Below are positions 46,895 to 58,471 of a stretch of DNA of 64,000 nucleotides, piece by piece. The stretch lies in assembly GCA_029378245.1 (NCBI GenBank), contig JARKIF010000021.1, forward strand, positions 496,001-560,000, written 5' to 3'. Made by a program: the position numbers and the translations under genes. Under the pieces are notes generated by a model that did no database searches, was not told the DNA's origin, and saw only the letters and a program-made list of their open reading frames with translations. This DNA comes from Roridomyces roridus (lineage: Eukaryota > Basidiomycota > Agaricomycetes > Agaricales > Mycenaceae). Within the stretch, counting starts at the first letter, position 1. Every line of letters begins with the position of its first letter.

Positions 46895-47302
46895 CTAGTT
46901 CAAATCATCAGGGATCCTATAAGCAATGGTCTTCGATGGTCCATCGCCGCGATCCTGTGCCGCCTTCGCCGTCGAAGCGACATTCAGCCCCAAAATGATC
47001 TCCCCATTCCCCGGGACACCTGTAGCATTGGCCCAAGAATTTCCAACTACATTAGTCTGCGTCGAGTTCCCAATCCGGAAGGATGCGTCGCCGGCGCCGT
47101 CCCAGTAAAACGCATAGCCAGCGTAGGCATAAGAAAATCCGAGGACGAAGTGGGATACACCTTCGTTGGAGGTGGGGATGAACCCCATGACGTCAATGAG
47201 ACCGCTGACGCTGGCACTGACACTGTATGCCATGTGGTGAAGGTTGCCGGGACCGTATGTTGTTACGATTGGTGCGACACCGCCGACATAGGTCATGGCC
47301 AT
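46895..47302 (-). CDS. Small uncharacterised Gly/Ser-rich protein (135 residues)
   Basis: A single-exon frame from the ATG at 47302 (MAMTYVGGVAPIVTTYG) to 46895. The product is a compact, cysteine-free, probably beta-rich protein with aromatic Gly/Tyr stretches (FVLGFSYAYAGYAFYWDG near residues 55-72) and no signal peptide. TATATA lies at about 47419-47424, a suitable distance for a short leader. I do not recognise a family; small cytosolic lectin-like or defence proteins of mushrooms have this general size, but no signature supports that. Confidence 0.5.
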   Translation of the reverse strand: MAMTYVGGVAPIVTTYGPGNLHHMAYSVSASVSGLIDVMGFIPTSNEGVSHFVLGFSYAYAGYAFYWDGAGDASFRIGNSTQTNVVGNSWANATGVPGNGEIILGLNVASTAKAAQDRGDGPSKTIAYRIPDDLN

Positions 47303-47463
47303 TGTGATTATTCTGCAACTGGTTAGTGGAGTCTGGAGGTCGACGACGTCGGTGGTACTGACGGTAGTGGGGACGGGACTGTGCTGCAGTGAACGAGTTG
47401 ACCTTTGAATGCCATGTTTTATATACTTCTACTACCGACAGCTAGCACGGCTCGTATTAGAAT

Positions 47464-47740
47464 TTCCGGAGTTCAGGGTACACCGGTGACAAGCGACATA
47501 CTAGCTGTCGAACACTATGAGAAATTCTAGTTTGCCTCAGCAAAGGAGAGAGTCCAGATGGCTGCCGAGCCACGAGCATACAATATCTTGACATCCGACA
47601 CGACGAAGAGAAGTTCCGGAGTTCGAACACACCGGCGACAAACTACTGTTCAACTACATACTAGCTGTCGGGTATGCCTCAGCGAGGGAGAGAGTCTAGA
47701 GGGGTGGCAACCGCCGAGCTACAAGTATACAATTGTAGGA
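47464..47740. repeat. Diverged tandem duplication, about 150 bp unit
   Basis: Two adjacent units (from about 47464 and about 47614) share TTCCGGAGTTC, then ACACCGG.GACAA, CATACTAGCTGTCG, GCCTCAGC.A.GGAGAGAGTC and CCGAGC.AC.AG.ATACAAT. They lie in the spacer upstream of the small gene at 46895-47302. The rest of 47303-48103 holds no recognised gene. Confidence 0.7.
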
Positions 47741-48103
47741 CAGTTTTAGTGCCTCAAGTATGGACATCCCACACCACGGACCGTGGCACGGAGGGATACT
47801 GTCGTGATCACTGAGATTTGCGGACCGCGTCACAGCACAGGTTCGACTCCTCCAAGGCTCTTCGCCTGGTTGATATTTTGCGTCTTTTTATACGCTTCCT
47901 TGGAGACTTTCGTTCCGAGATTATTCAGAAATGGTTGGGCCAGAGAGTCCATACGCTGCCTCGTGAAGGGGGCTCGAGTCCTACAGGGCGCACATGTGGT
48001 CGTTCGACTGTCCTCCGGAACGCCGATTGATCAATATTAATCACTCAATGAGTACAAGTTCAACCGATCCCTAAAGTTTCTCAGATAGCGTACCGTCGAC
48101 GTC

Positions 48104-49335
48104 TCACGGTGTCTCATGCGGGCACACGACCAGCTTGACACCACTAGCCTCCCCACGCTCCATTATTTCCAAACCGCCCACAATTCCCGCCAACCCGTCT
48201 GGCAGAACCTCCACCCGATTTGGCTACAGAAAACTCAGCTCAATCGACAATATGTTCAGAACACGCACCACAACTATCCCCTGTTCAACTTGCTTAGGCA
48301 GCACCTGCCATATCCGCTTCCCAATTTCCCTGTGGTAGTGCGGGGAGCCCAAAATCCCTATATTCCGCTTCCCACCTTCATGTGTCCGATCCTCGCCTGG
48401 AGGAACAAGCGTGAGCGCCAGCCCGTTATCAGCGAGTACAGCGAGAGACGCGGCCTTCGTCTCGTCGTCGCTTATGGTGTCGAACGCAAGTTTGATGGGG
48501 GTAGAGCCGGAGATACAGTGCACGGCGTCGGGAAGGGCGGAGAGGGACACGGAGGCGCGGTCGATGATGTGTGTGGCACCCAGTGAATGGAGGTACGCCG
48601 TGTGTTTGCCTGAGGCGTAGGTGATGATTGGGCTAAAGCCTTGCAGGCGGAGGAGTTGAATCGCTGGATGGGACATGTAGATGAAATAGGTAACGTGTGG
48701 TGGCGGGTGGGAAACGAACCAAATTGACCGACGCAAGAGCTCCCGCCGAGGATGAACGCAGGCTGGCCGATGGAGTTCGATTTGAATTCCATGGTCGGGT
48801 CAAGACCGGCACCGGCTGGCAGAGCGGCTAGGAGGCCGACTGCCACCGTGCAATATCCTGTAGGGATAGACGCAGCCCGAGCGTAATCTATGTTCGGTGG
48901 CATCTGGGGAAACAATAGTACGCAAAACATTTAAAGGACCACGCATTCGTACCTTGCCAACGAGATCAAAAGGAATGACGCAGAATTGCTGGTACGCAGA
49001 CATTTCATCTGGGAAATATCCCATGGCGAACCTTGCAGGGAGCTCCAATGATACGTTGCTCGAGAGCAAAGGACATACACTTTCTCGCCCTTGGCAAATC
49101 CCTCCACACACTCCCCAAGCTCTTCGACGTCTCCGGCAATATCAAGCCCAGGGATTGCAGGATACTTCTCAATCACAATACCATACTTTTGCTGCTTCCA
49201 ATCCACGGGATTCAACCCAGTCGCCTTGATCTTGATCAGCACTTGTCTTGGGCCCGGTTTTGGGATGGGCCAGAGCGATTTGAGTGTGAAGGGTGCCTTG
49301 AGGGAAGGGATGACGAGCGCTTGTTGTGTAGCCAT
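48104..49335 (-). CDS. Zinc-independent MDR enoyl/quinone reductase
   Basis: NADPH-dependent reductase of the zinc-less medium-chain family (quinone oxidoreductase or trans-acting enoyl-reductase type). The start at 49335 is MATQQALVIPSLKAPF. GLNPVDWKQQKYG follows near residue 40, then GLDIAGDVEELG. The cofactor fold is AFILGGSSCVGQFG, split by an intron near 48730, then AIQLLRLQGFSPIITYAS and HSLGATHIIDR. The last exon, NRVEVLPDGLAGIVGGLE, ends at 48104. About five exons. The catalytic-zinc and structural-zinc cysteines are absent, as in this branch. It could serve polyketide assembly or aromatic metabolism; no polyketide synthase is in view. Confidence 0.83.
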
Positions 49336-49867
49336 TTGCGTCGGCCCTTCTAGTCCGCCGCGAAATATAATGGTTGAAAATTATGATTGGTCAGTCGAGG
49401 TCGGGCATGGCTCGGGCATCGCTCAGCAAGGAAGATTGAGTAAGAACACATTTGATATTTAGCCGCTGGCGGTCGCCAGTTGATTTTCGATGTGAGCACG
49501 AACGTGATCGTGGAAGTATCGCGGATCAATTTGGATCTTCTCTTTCGCCACCATGTCTGACGAAGGAGCTCGTCCTGCTCATACCGCCCGAGCTTTCCTG
49601 CGGCCTGTCACTCCCGCTGCCACTCCTAAGTCGACCCTGCGACGCCCCCGGATAGGCTTGCGTCTGTTGCGGCGAGTCTAATGAAATCGCCCACTCTCAA
49701 GATTGACGTAGAAACCGTCGGTATGATACTTATTCCTTGTCTCGAGCTCATCCGTCCCTGGAAAGGCTTGCGTCTTTCTAATGATACGTGTACACTTGGT
49801 GGAAACCGTCGGTAATACCTTGTCTCAAGTTCATCTAACTATCAACTTACTGATTCTGGAGGTACAC
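49336..49867. repeat. Spacer with a short diverged tandem duplication
   Basis: Two units at about 49651-49755 and 49757-49845 share GGCTTGCGTCT, TCTAATGA, GAAACCGTCGGTA and CTTGTCTC.AG.TCATC. A short plus-strand frame at 49554 (MSDEGARPAHTARAFLRPV, 42 codons) is present but unsupported. Confidence 0.55.
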
Positions 49868-51322
49868 CTATTTCTTCGCCGGCCTAATAGGCTCAAGCAC
49901 TGGCTGCTTCTCCAAATTACCGCCAAGGGTGAGGAAATGACCATGCTTGGTGCCATCTCCCTAAACGACAGACATCAGCTAATACCACGGCCAATGGACG
50001 AAGACGCACAATGAACGCTACGGGAAAACCGACGTCGAACGGAATGATGCTCTCCAGGTACTTGATCTGTTCTTGGGACAAGCAAATATCTAGGGCCTCG
50101 ATGTTCTGAAGCAAATGCTCGACTTTGCGACCGCCGACAATGGGGAAACAGTAAGGGACTTTCTGCATCACGTAGGCAATCGCGACTGGGAAAGAGATAA
50201 TCAGTTGGATATTCGGCAAGGGGATTGGCACGAACCAGCCGTGATACTCTTGGCCCCAAGCTCTCCGGCGACCTTCTCAAGGGCATACGACATTTTCTTC
50301 TCGTCCTCCGTACGCTCCCAGGGACCAAAGAAGGTGCGCCCGTTTTCTCCTGTGGTACGGCGCCGTTCCTCTTCGGCGTCGGTGCGGAATTTCCCAGCTC
50401 CCACGACGTTCCAAGGTGCGAGTGCTAGCCCTGGGCCAATGTCTCGGATTAACTCTGAGGACAGAAAAACCACGTACCTTCTGCGCGGGCCATAGGGATG
50501 ATCTCACGTTCAAAGGAGCGCTCCATGACGTTCCATGCGCCTTGGTAGATAACAAACGGTGTTTTTCCGTGGTCGCGTGCGTATTGGTTTGCCTTGGCTA
50601 CCACCCATGCGGGGGTGTCAGAGATTCCCTGAGTTTGATCAGATTCGTCACACATAATCGTCGTTCGGACTCACAAGATATAGAACCTTGCCCTGTACGA
50701 TAAGATTATGAAGGCCGTTCATAACCTCCTCAACGCTCGTCTCCCAATCCCACCAATGCACGTAGAAGATATCAATGTAGGTGGTCCGGAGTTTCTTGAG
50801 ACTGGCTTCCACGCTGAGATACATAGATTTGACGCTGTTCCCGACGTAGTTGACCTTCTTGGTGATGTCCTGGTGGGTTCCAACGTAATTCGAGGTGTAC
50901 TGCCGGCGACAGGCGGATGAACTTTGGTCAGCGTGACATTTATTCCGCCGCGGACACGGGCTAACCTTGCTTGCGATGATGAGTTGGTCACGGATGCCGC
51001 GCTTCTCCGCCCACTCCCCGATGTAGCTCTCTGAGGACCCTTCCTGGCTGTGGAGTGGAATGTAAATGACCGCGCAAGACGAACAAGGAGAACCCCACTA
51101 GTTATTCGCCGTATCAATGAAGTTTCCCCCGTTGTCAAAGTACACGTCGAGAAGCTTGAAGCTGGATTCCTTCGTCATTTCCCCGGCACCAGCATTCCAT
51201 TGGTCCCCAATATTCGCACCGCCCAATTGGATAGGGGATACACGGATTCCCGCCAGAGGGGAGAGAGTGCGGTAGATACCGAGCTTACTGACTGGGGGAG
51301 GGGGAGGTGCGAAGGAGGCCAT
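49868..51322 (-). CDS. Aryl-alcohol dehydrogenase, aldo/keto reductase type (AAD)
   Basis: NADPH-dependent reduction of aromatic aldehydes to aryl alcohols such as veratryl alcohol, a step of lignin metabolism. The start at 51322 is [20 protein letters not shown]. The catalytic tetrad is visible in order: Asp in GNFIDTANN, Tyr just after the first intron, Lys in IIASK and His in [10 protein letters not shown]. Further family landmarks are [46 protein letters not shown] and [11 protein letters not shown]. The C-terminus, [16 protein letters not shown], ends at 49868 with the last-exon splice near 49970. About seven exons; length near 385 residues is normal. Neighbouring peroxidase and reductases fit an aromatic-metabolism context. 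Confidence 0.9.
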
Positions 51323-53384
51323 GATTTGTTGTGATGAGTTCGCTGAAAAGTGAGCAATTTATATGGGACGCTGGACGGCGAGGCCCGCGCGTTGCACTAG
51401 CCGAATGACGGGTTGCAGTAGCCGATTGAATTCCTTTGCCGTACCTAGTCCATATGGGAACCGAACTTGAGTCAGCTTCGAGTCTCAGTCAGCTTAAGAA
51501 TTCCCGAGTACTTACCTCTTCCACATGTTACTCATCACTTTTGACTGTTCTCTGATTTTCTCTGCCAAATACTCTCTGTTCCGCCAATGTTCCGCATCCC
51601 CGATCGCTTTTCTGTCAGCATCTTTGTCGAGTTCAGGCTATGCGGATGCAAGGATAGTAACTGATAGTAATACAATACAGTTGAACTCAATCATCGCGCT
51701 GGGCCGGTTCTTGATTCTATAACGGTGTTTATCCGACGTACATCTCCGTGCCTTCCAAGTTCCAGCCTATGCACGCTCTGCAATGTCGCCCTCCGAGTGT
51801 GCACCTCCTTCTATGCACTGCGTCTTGGCTGATCGCGTCATGATCATCAATCACGGACAAATCACCGATCACGTTGTACGCTCCAAACACCGGCGACTTC
51901 AAGACTCTTACCGTTCCCATCTCTCTTCCACTCTCCATCGACCACCTCGCCGCTGCAGCTGCTCTTGATTTCCGACGGTTCGCCTTCGCTTACGGCTGCA
52001 CATCACGCCACATGTCGCCCTAGGTCCATCCTCGGCGCGTTCCGCTCCGTGCCAGTCGGTGGTCATTGAACAATGAAAACATGCGGCAGCCGCGTCTGGG
52101 CCTTCAAGGTTCAACTTGACTTCCCATGTTTGATTTATGGTCTGTCGCATCTCCTAGAAAAGAGTTCTCTAGTTCTAATCTCTTTTGAGTTCTGACTTGT
52201 GTAAAAAGCCTACGTATCATTCTACAGTTCTCCCTCTTCCCTCGTTTCCGAGCCAACTTGAAGTTTTCTCGTTTCAGCAATCGCTCTCGCCGTCGTCTCC
52301 ACGCTTCGTCATCGTCTCTGATCGAGCCCCCGCCGTTTCCTCCGTCCTCACCCATCGACGCCTGCGCCTTGGAAGTAGTGAACCTCTCGCACACACAGTT
52401 GCCAACTCGTTGTTCAGATCATCATCGCTTCGGGTTGTCCCGAACGTCCCAACTTCGTTGTCTCTGGTGTTCTGTGCCTCCCTCATTTTGATGGCTCTGC
52501 TTTCTTCGTGTCAATCTGCCGGTATCCGTCTTGGACTATCTCACCGCGGATCTTGTTCGTTGTGGTGACTCTCTCCTCGCAAGGCATCTCTTACTGAGTC
52601 AACATTGCGCCACGAGACCATTCCCCTCGTTTCTGCCGTGCCACCTGTATGGCATTCTGTGAAATCTTCATTATATAGCGGTACCGTATCTAATTCTTTT
52701 GAACTATCCCAACAAAGTGCCTCGCAACCGCTGTGTATTCGCAGATCAAGGTCAGTCGGCCATCGCCGTGTTGATGGCAGGTTGACACGAGGGCGCCCAA
52801 GGCTGTTCGATGACATTTGACAGACACTTGGTGACAAGACACTGGACAGATCCTACTTGCATTGAGAGATTCAACGCCGCCTAGATGCTATCCTATCGAG
52901 TGACTGGTCGAAATGGTGACCTACCGTTCTGAAACGACATGCAATCTTGTCCTCGACCTTCTGCGAGCTCATATACTGCTGACAAGGTTGTCTATCTCTT
53001 GGTTCACGAGTCAAGTCCGGTTCGTCGTTAATTCAATCCTGTGGGATACGGTGGCTTTCCTGACATTGCGATCTGTTTCACTCAGAATACCCTTGTTCGA
53101 GATTAGACAATCTTTTTGTTCACTGACCAAAAGAATGTTCAGGGCGCCTCGCCCAGTTCAATTAGCATATACGCCACAGCGGACACGGCAGTCGAATTGG
53201 AACTCGACTTGTCGTTCCCTTCTATCTGCGAGCGCGTATTCACCACAAGACTCTTGGCACGTCGAAATTTGAAAGTGACAGCCATTGACTGTTGCCGAAG
53301 TAGGTTTAAAAAGGGAAGGAATTGCACCCAAGCGAGTTGTCTGCGGGTGCCTCCTCCCTTCCTCCCATTCCCCAGCCGCACAAG
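51323..53384. other. 2.0 kb without a recognised gene
   Basis: Promoter of the dehydrogenase gene on the left and of the cysteine-rich protein gene on the right (GTTTAAAAAGGG near 53305). Frames of up to 127 codons overlap in both strands without domains. Confidence 0.4.
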
Positions 53385-54501
53385 ATGTCGAACCCCCTGC
53401 GCATGTTCCCCGCCCTCACGCTTTTGATCCTGTGCCTCGCGACGCTGCAGACGGCCTGTACGCGTACCGCACAGCTCCTACCGCGTAAATACGACAACAA
53501 GCGACTCATCCGGGGGCTGCTCCTCCCCGGCTCGCCCCTGCGCCGCCAACTCGGCTGCGACCCCGGTTTCTTCTTGTGCGCTGACAAGTCGGGATGCTGC
53601 GGGGTCACGGAGAGCTGTTGTTCTGGTGGGTTCATGAACACCTAGATTCAAGTCTGCATCACCACTGATCCATTTACTTCTAGACGGCGGATGTTGTCCG
53701 CTTGGGTATGTCTCTAGTGCATGCTAACGACCATGGATGTTCACTCACCGAACCATCAAGCTCATTCTGCGAAGGCGGAGGCTGCTGCCCTGACGGCGAG
53801 GTGTGCTCCGGGGACTCTGGACAATGTCCAAACTCGAGCGACGTGCACTGTTCGAACGGGTCTTGCTGCCGTACGTATTCGCACTTGTCGACCATGCCCT
53901 GCAGCTGATTGTTTTTGGTTCGCGATTAGGGTCGGGTGAAACTTGCAGTGCGTGTGCTTTTGCCGTGTCTTTGAATACCGTCACTCACTGAATTTCTAGC
54001 CAGCGATGGGCAGTGCGAAAGTGGTGGAGGCGGCGGTGGGGGCGGAGGCGGAGGCGGAGGCGGTGCGACTACCACCAAAAAAACGACAATAGAGACGACT
54101 CGGACCTCCACCCAGAAAACGACCGAAATCAAGACTAACACCAATACCAACACAGGCATCGGTTCGTTCTTCTTCCCCATTACAACTGAGGACTCATTGT
54201 TTTAGGACAAACGGACAACCCGTTCTCGTTTACAGACTTCCCTGGGCTCTCGAGCTCACCCCAGAGCTCACCCCAGAGCTCACCCCAGAGCTCGAGTGCT
54301 TCAGCCAGTCGGACGGCATCCGCGACGAAAGTCGCTGTCACCGCCCCGTCAAGTGGAGGTCCGTCCAGCGGCGATGGTCCCTTCAGCGGCGACGGACCTT
54401 CGGCCGGCAATGGTCCCAACTCGGGGCAGCAAAGTGTCGTTCAGTGGCCTATTCTCCTTGCGGTTTTGGGATTCTCAGTTGCCCTGATCGATGTGCTTTG
54501 A
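53385..54501 (+). CDS. Secreted cysteine-rich, Gly/Thr/Ser-rich protein, probable GPI anchor
   Basis: Five exons keep frame: 53385-53625, 53684-53705 (22 bp), 53761-53870, 54000-54161 and 54206-54501, giving 276 residues. The signal peptide is MFPALTLLILCLATLQTAC. A basic propeptide-like stretch precedes a cysteine module with repeated C-C pairs (GCDPGFFLC, SGCCG, GGCCPLG, GGGCCPDGEVC, GSCC), granulin- or knottin-like in look. Then come a poly-Gly run of 13, a Thr/Lys-rich stalk, three SSPQ repeats, Pro/Gly/Ser repeats and a hydrophobic C-terminus (WPILLAVLGFSVALIDVL), as in GPI-anchored wall proteins. Likely a cell-surface protein. The GPI call is by composition only. Confidence 0.72.
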
Positions 54502-55023
54502 TTCTATCTGGACGACCAGAGTTCAATGTTCTTTTTTTCATACCCTTCCACGATTTCGTGAATTTACGTATTTATGCAATGTTCTACTTGATTATACCAG
54601 GTGCACATGGAGTACCACTAGTATTACAAACACGGAAGAATTGGTTTACATAAATATTCGAACAGTGTTGATTTCTGGTGCACCGTGGGAACAATAATTC
54701 GAATCAATCAGAGAACAAACAAAGACAACTCTGCTCTTACCCTCATCACCGTCGACTCGGCGCATGACTGCACCAACGAACCGACGAACTAACGACGTGA
54801 CTCCCCGGGAGTGGTACACGAGTCGATGACGGTGTTGATGAGGATAGCAATGCACCCCGACGGCGCCGCGGCAGAGGTGGCTTCGCCCAATTTCCTATCA
54901 TCTTGGATTCCTCGGACTTTTGAGAATACGAATCGCCGCGCGTGTTGGCTCGTAGACGCCTTGGAGAACCACGACTCTTGATCCTCATGCCGCCTCAACT
55001 TGAAGTCAGGCAGATACACATAG
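54502..55023. other. intergenic, no gene recognised
   Basis: Region between the cysteine-rich gene and the lipase remnant. The missing 5' part of the remnant (nucleophile elbow region) was not found here. A minus-strand 214-codon frame runs through it but shadows the remnant. Confidence 0.4.
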
Positions 55024-55597
55024 ACGTTATCACACGACCCAGCATTCAACGCCATGTGTGCTATCGATCCGCTGCACAGGGCGCAGGGTACGTTGCGCGG
55101 GATATCATATGTTCGATGCGGTACGTGCATGTCGTTCTGTGGCTGTAAATGCGTTGATTTGGCGCTCGTAGGGCGAGAACCTGCTGCGCGAGAACTACAA
55201 GAAGTGGCCCCTTCCAGTCCGTGCCCACTTTCACTTTGGCCATTATTTCGAGTGAATAGGTTACTCAACTTCAAATAGGTTATACTCCTCCATGGCATGA
55301 CAGACAAGATACGTACACACCGCCCAATGATGAGGTAGCATTCACACTCATCTGCCCAGATCACTTCATACAACGCCACGAAGGAGTTGTGCGACAAGAC
55401 GGAGGGGTTTGCAGTCCACAGGGCCATGCTCACATACCCTGTACGTGTGCTACGTTTCTATAACCGACCCTTGAACAGGACCCGACCCAACGATTGATTT
55501 ATTCTGTTAGAATGGGTTCCATGAGCTCGTACATGAACCGGCGCATCGGGAGAAGGTGATTGAGGATATGGTGGCGTTCGTCGAGGCTCGGCTCTAA
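55024..55597 (+). pseudogene. Remnant of a monoacylglycerol-lipase-like alpha/beta hydrolase
   Basis: Four or five pieces in the correct order and strand match the C-terminal half of the family: LSHDPAFNAMCAIDPLHRAQ, GTLRGIS, then GENLLRENYKKWPLP, VILLHGMTDK (catalytic Asp), ITSYNATKELCDK and YPNGFHELVHEP (catalytic His), ending VAFVEARL with stop at 55595. Most junctions are good GT-AG introns, but two do not keep phase. The N-terminal half, with the serine GxSxG elbow, is absent. It is therefore a truncated, decaying copy. Confidence 0.7.
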
Positions 55598-55730
55598 TTT
55601 GAATGTACATGAACAAGGGTTGGGCGGTGAGTAGGACTTCTCTTGCTCACTTGCTTTCTAACTCACTGGTGCGCGAACAGTACGCCCTGAAGAAATCGGA
55701 TAATTTTATTTGGCGAGCCCCACTACGTAT

Positions 55731-56929
55731 TTACTTGAACCGATGTACAACCTCCGCCTGAATGAACTCTTCTAGTGTCGCGAATTTGACTCCGAGCGCC
55801 ACGAGGTCGGGGTTCGGGATGGGTGTGTCGTTGTACATTCCAATCTTCGCCTGGTACGAGAACTACGCCCCAACTTGTCAGAGCAAAAACGATCATGCAG
55901 AAGAACGCAGCGCACCATCTCATCGAGCTCCTCAGTCCCCGCAGTCGGGGGTGAGATGAACGTGACCTCCTTCCCAATCGCTGCAAGCTCCGCGTGAGTC
56001 CAAGCTGCGTGCAGTAAGATCGAACTCACCCTTCGAAAGAGCCGCAGTGAACTCGGGATACGTGAACTTGGCGGTCACCACTGGGTAGTTCTTGCCTAAG
56101 ACGCCCATACTCGGGTCGGTACAGTTGTTGAGCAAGGCGACGGCTGCTTGCCCCAGTTCGTGCGCTACCCAGGTCCCGCTCTGGGTGTCCTCCGGACCGT
56201 ATTTCGGGATTGGGACGATGTAGTTGCCGGTTTCGTCTTTTGTGAGGGATCCGATTCTGGTGTTCATTCACTCCCTCAGTCAACAAAGTGAAAGAGGGAA
56301 AACACACTTCCATAGATTCTCCAGGAACCAACCAGTCGACAAACATGCGTAGGGGACACCGGATTCTTTGAGATACTCTTCGGTTACTACCTTGTCTGCA
56401 AAGAAACAGGTGAGGGTCGTTGATTGACAAAGAAAATTATGCTCACTGTCAAGGTGATAAACGTGCGTGTACAATCCGTTGGACTCCTTGGTCGCACTGG
56501 GGAGGGTGCTCCAGATGAAAAACTTGATTCCCTCCTCCTTGGCGGCGTCGACGAGATTCTTGCCTTGTACAAGCTCGCCCTTGCCATGCGAAAGCAACGA
56601 ATCGCCGGGATTGTAGATTTCCGGATCCCAGAAATTGACGTTCTGCAGTTAGAATACAACTTATCAGTTCAGGAAAGACAAAGCCAAAGACCAACTGCAA
56701 GACGCACCCCGAACACAGCGTCGCTCCCACGAATAGCCTTCTTCACACTCTCTTTGTCCCACAAATTCCCTGCGACGACCTCGACGCCGCGAGCGATGAG
56801 GGCCTGGCTGGCCGCGGAATCGACGTTGCGCGTGATAGCGCGCGGGGTATATTTCCCGTCAGCCAGGACGGCTTCGAGCACGGATGAGCCCTGAGTTCCA
56901 GTGGCAGTCAAGATGGAAATGGTGGGCAT
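55731..56929 (-). CDS. NmrA-like NAD(P)-binding protein
   Basis: The start at 56929 gives MPTISILTATGTQGSSVLEA with the nucleotide-binding loop ATGTQG. ALIARGVEVVAGNLWDKES follows, then NFWDPEIYN, KFFIWSTLPSATKE, VPYACLSTGWFLENL, SGTWVAHELGQAAVALL, PVVTAKFTYPEF and a final exon ending QAEVVHRFK at 55731. About eight exons with short GT-AG introns. The family covers atypical short-chain dehydrogenases, isoflavone-reductase-like enzymes and redox-sensing regulators. Catalytic function cannot be told from sequence. It is only distantly similar to the interrupted copy at 30946-32010. A transposon copy lies 170 bp upstream of its start. Confidence 0.85.
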
Positions 56930-57098
56930 GATGTGGTTCTTGCGACATCGGTAAAAGAGATGTTGGCTTTATATGTTGAGGGTTGTGTTGAGCGCTCTTG
57001 ATGCGGTGATCCGACGATGTCAGATAATTCAGCGCGCATCACGGGGCACCTGTGTCTCCGGGATACGTAGGCACGAGATATTTGGCAGTCATTCAAGT

Positions 57099-58471
57099 TA
57101 TTGCCGTTTGCATAAAAGTTGGCACATCAGTGATTTGATCATTTGCCGCGCATCCGGCAGGCATCAGAGATTGCCTTGTATCTCAGCGACCACGGCACCT
57201 AGCGTCATAATATTACTACCTAAATTCGTCTTTTTGGCTGCTCGATTTTTAGGGCATGACGGAACAATGAAAATCCAACCTCTTGTCTAAACCTAAACAA
57301 CAGGTTCTCGGATTTTCCTGCGAGAATAAGCGGCTCAATCCACTCGGTGCACTCATGAAAACTGCTCAGAATGGGTCTTTCAATAGCCTCTCAAAGGTGG
57401 GAGTTTATTGGATAGTAACTACGGACAGGAGAAGCTGCCGACTGTGAGCTATCATCAGCATGATTGGCCCCGAGTTGCGATGCGTCGTCCAGCAAGATTG
57501 AGAAAAGTTAGTCACCCGGAAAACGCGGGGTGGGTGTTCGGAGGTCTCCAACATGGGCCACGAGTGCCGCAAAGCCTCGATACGGACGGCAATTGGTCCA
57601 GCGCGCACTGCGCACTGGGATTGCCACTCGGTATAGAACGCAGGCCAAACGCAGGCCAGACCGCTCCGAATGGTCGTAGCACACGCTGGAAGGATGGGAG
57701 GATCGCGCGCGATGATGAGAGGTCGCTCTTGAGTTGTCGATACAAGGCTGCGGACGCGGCACGTTTCATCAGTCAAAATGAGCAGAAGTGAACTGGTGAG
57801 GCGACGCACTACGATGTCCCACATGCTACAGCAGCCTGTCCCACCCTTCCCCGTTGTCTAACACTGAGCCTCGTGTTGTGGTGAGCCTGGATGGCTGCGG
57901 AGATGACTCCGAGTCCAAAATGACCGGGATTGGCAAGCGAGGTGGTGGAGATTTAGCTGGCGTAAAAGACGGCTTATGCAGACTCAAGGAGCATGTTGGT
58001 GGCCTGGGCATGGGGCTCTAGATGTGTGTAGAAGGAGGGAGGAAGTAGTGGGGAGACGTGGACGCGTCAGCACGGATCACCTCTTGTGATCGGGCCCACT
58101 CTGGTGCCGATACTTGGACTGTAAACCGATACTCGGACTGTAAACCGATAATCGGACAGTAAAATATATCTGATGTTGAGAGGGTGTTGAGGGGTCTAAT
58201 TGGACCTTTTTGGGTGTTTGAACTGTGTCGATTGAGCTACCTGTTCTCGCAGGAAAAATCAAAAACAGATTGTTTAGGTTCAGATGAGAATGTGGTATTT
58301 TGTGGTATTTTCATACTCAAAAATTCGGGGCTCGAGAAAGATGAATTTAGGTAGTAATATTATGACGCTAGGTGCCGTGGTTGCTGAGATACAAGGCAAT
58401 CTCTGATGCCTGCCGGATGCGCGGCAAATGATCAAATCACTGATGTGCCAACTTTTATGCAAACGGCAGTA
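57099..58471. mobile_element. Non-autonomous terminal-inverted-repeat DNA transposon, copy 2
   Basis: Spans 57101-58469 (1369 bp) between TA dinucleotides at 57099-57100 and 58470-58471. It is nearly identical to copy 1 at 2356-3705, in the same orientation. The 19-bp length difference is an extra unit of a short tandem repeat (GGACTGTAAACCGATA type, near 58115-58160). The last base of the right end differs (CGGCAG in place of CGGCAA). No transposase frame. Confidence 0.87.

Noticed and set aside
51783..51968. Frame with a piece resembling the LADRV..HG end of ABC transporter domains
   Set aside because: Only about 15 residues are alike; no Walker motifs or neighbouring exons.
54789..55433. 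214-codon minus-strand open frame
   Set aside because: It runs antisense through the recognisable lipase remnant; the plus-strand pieces match a known family in order, so this frame is a shadow.
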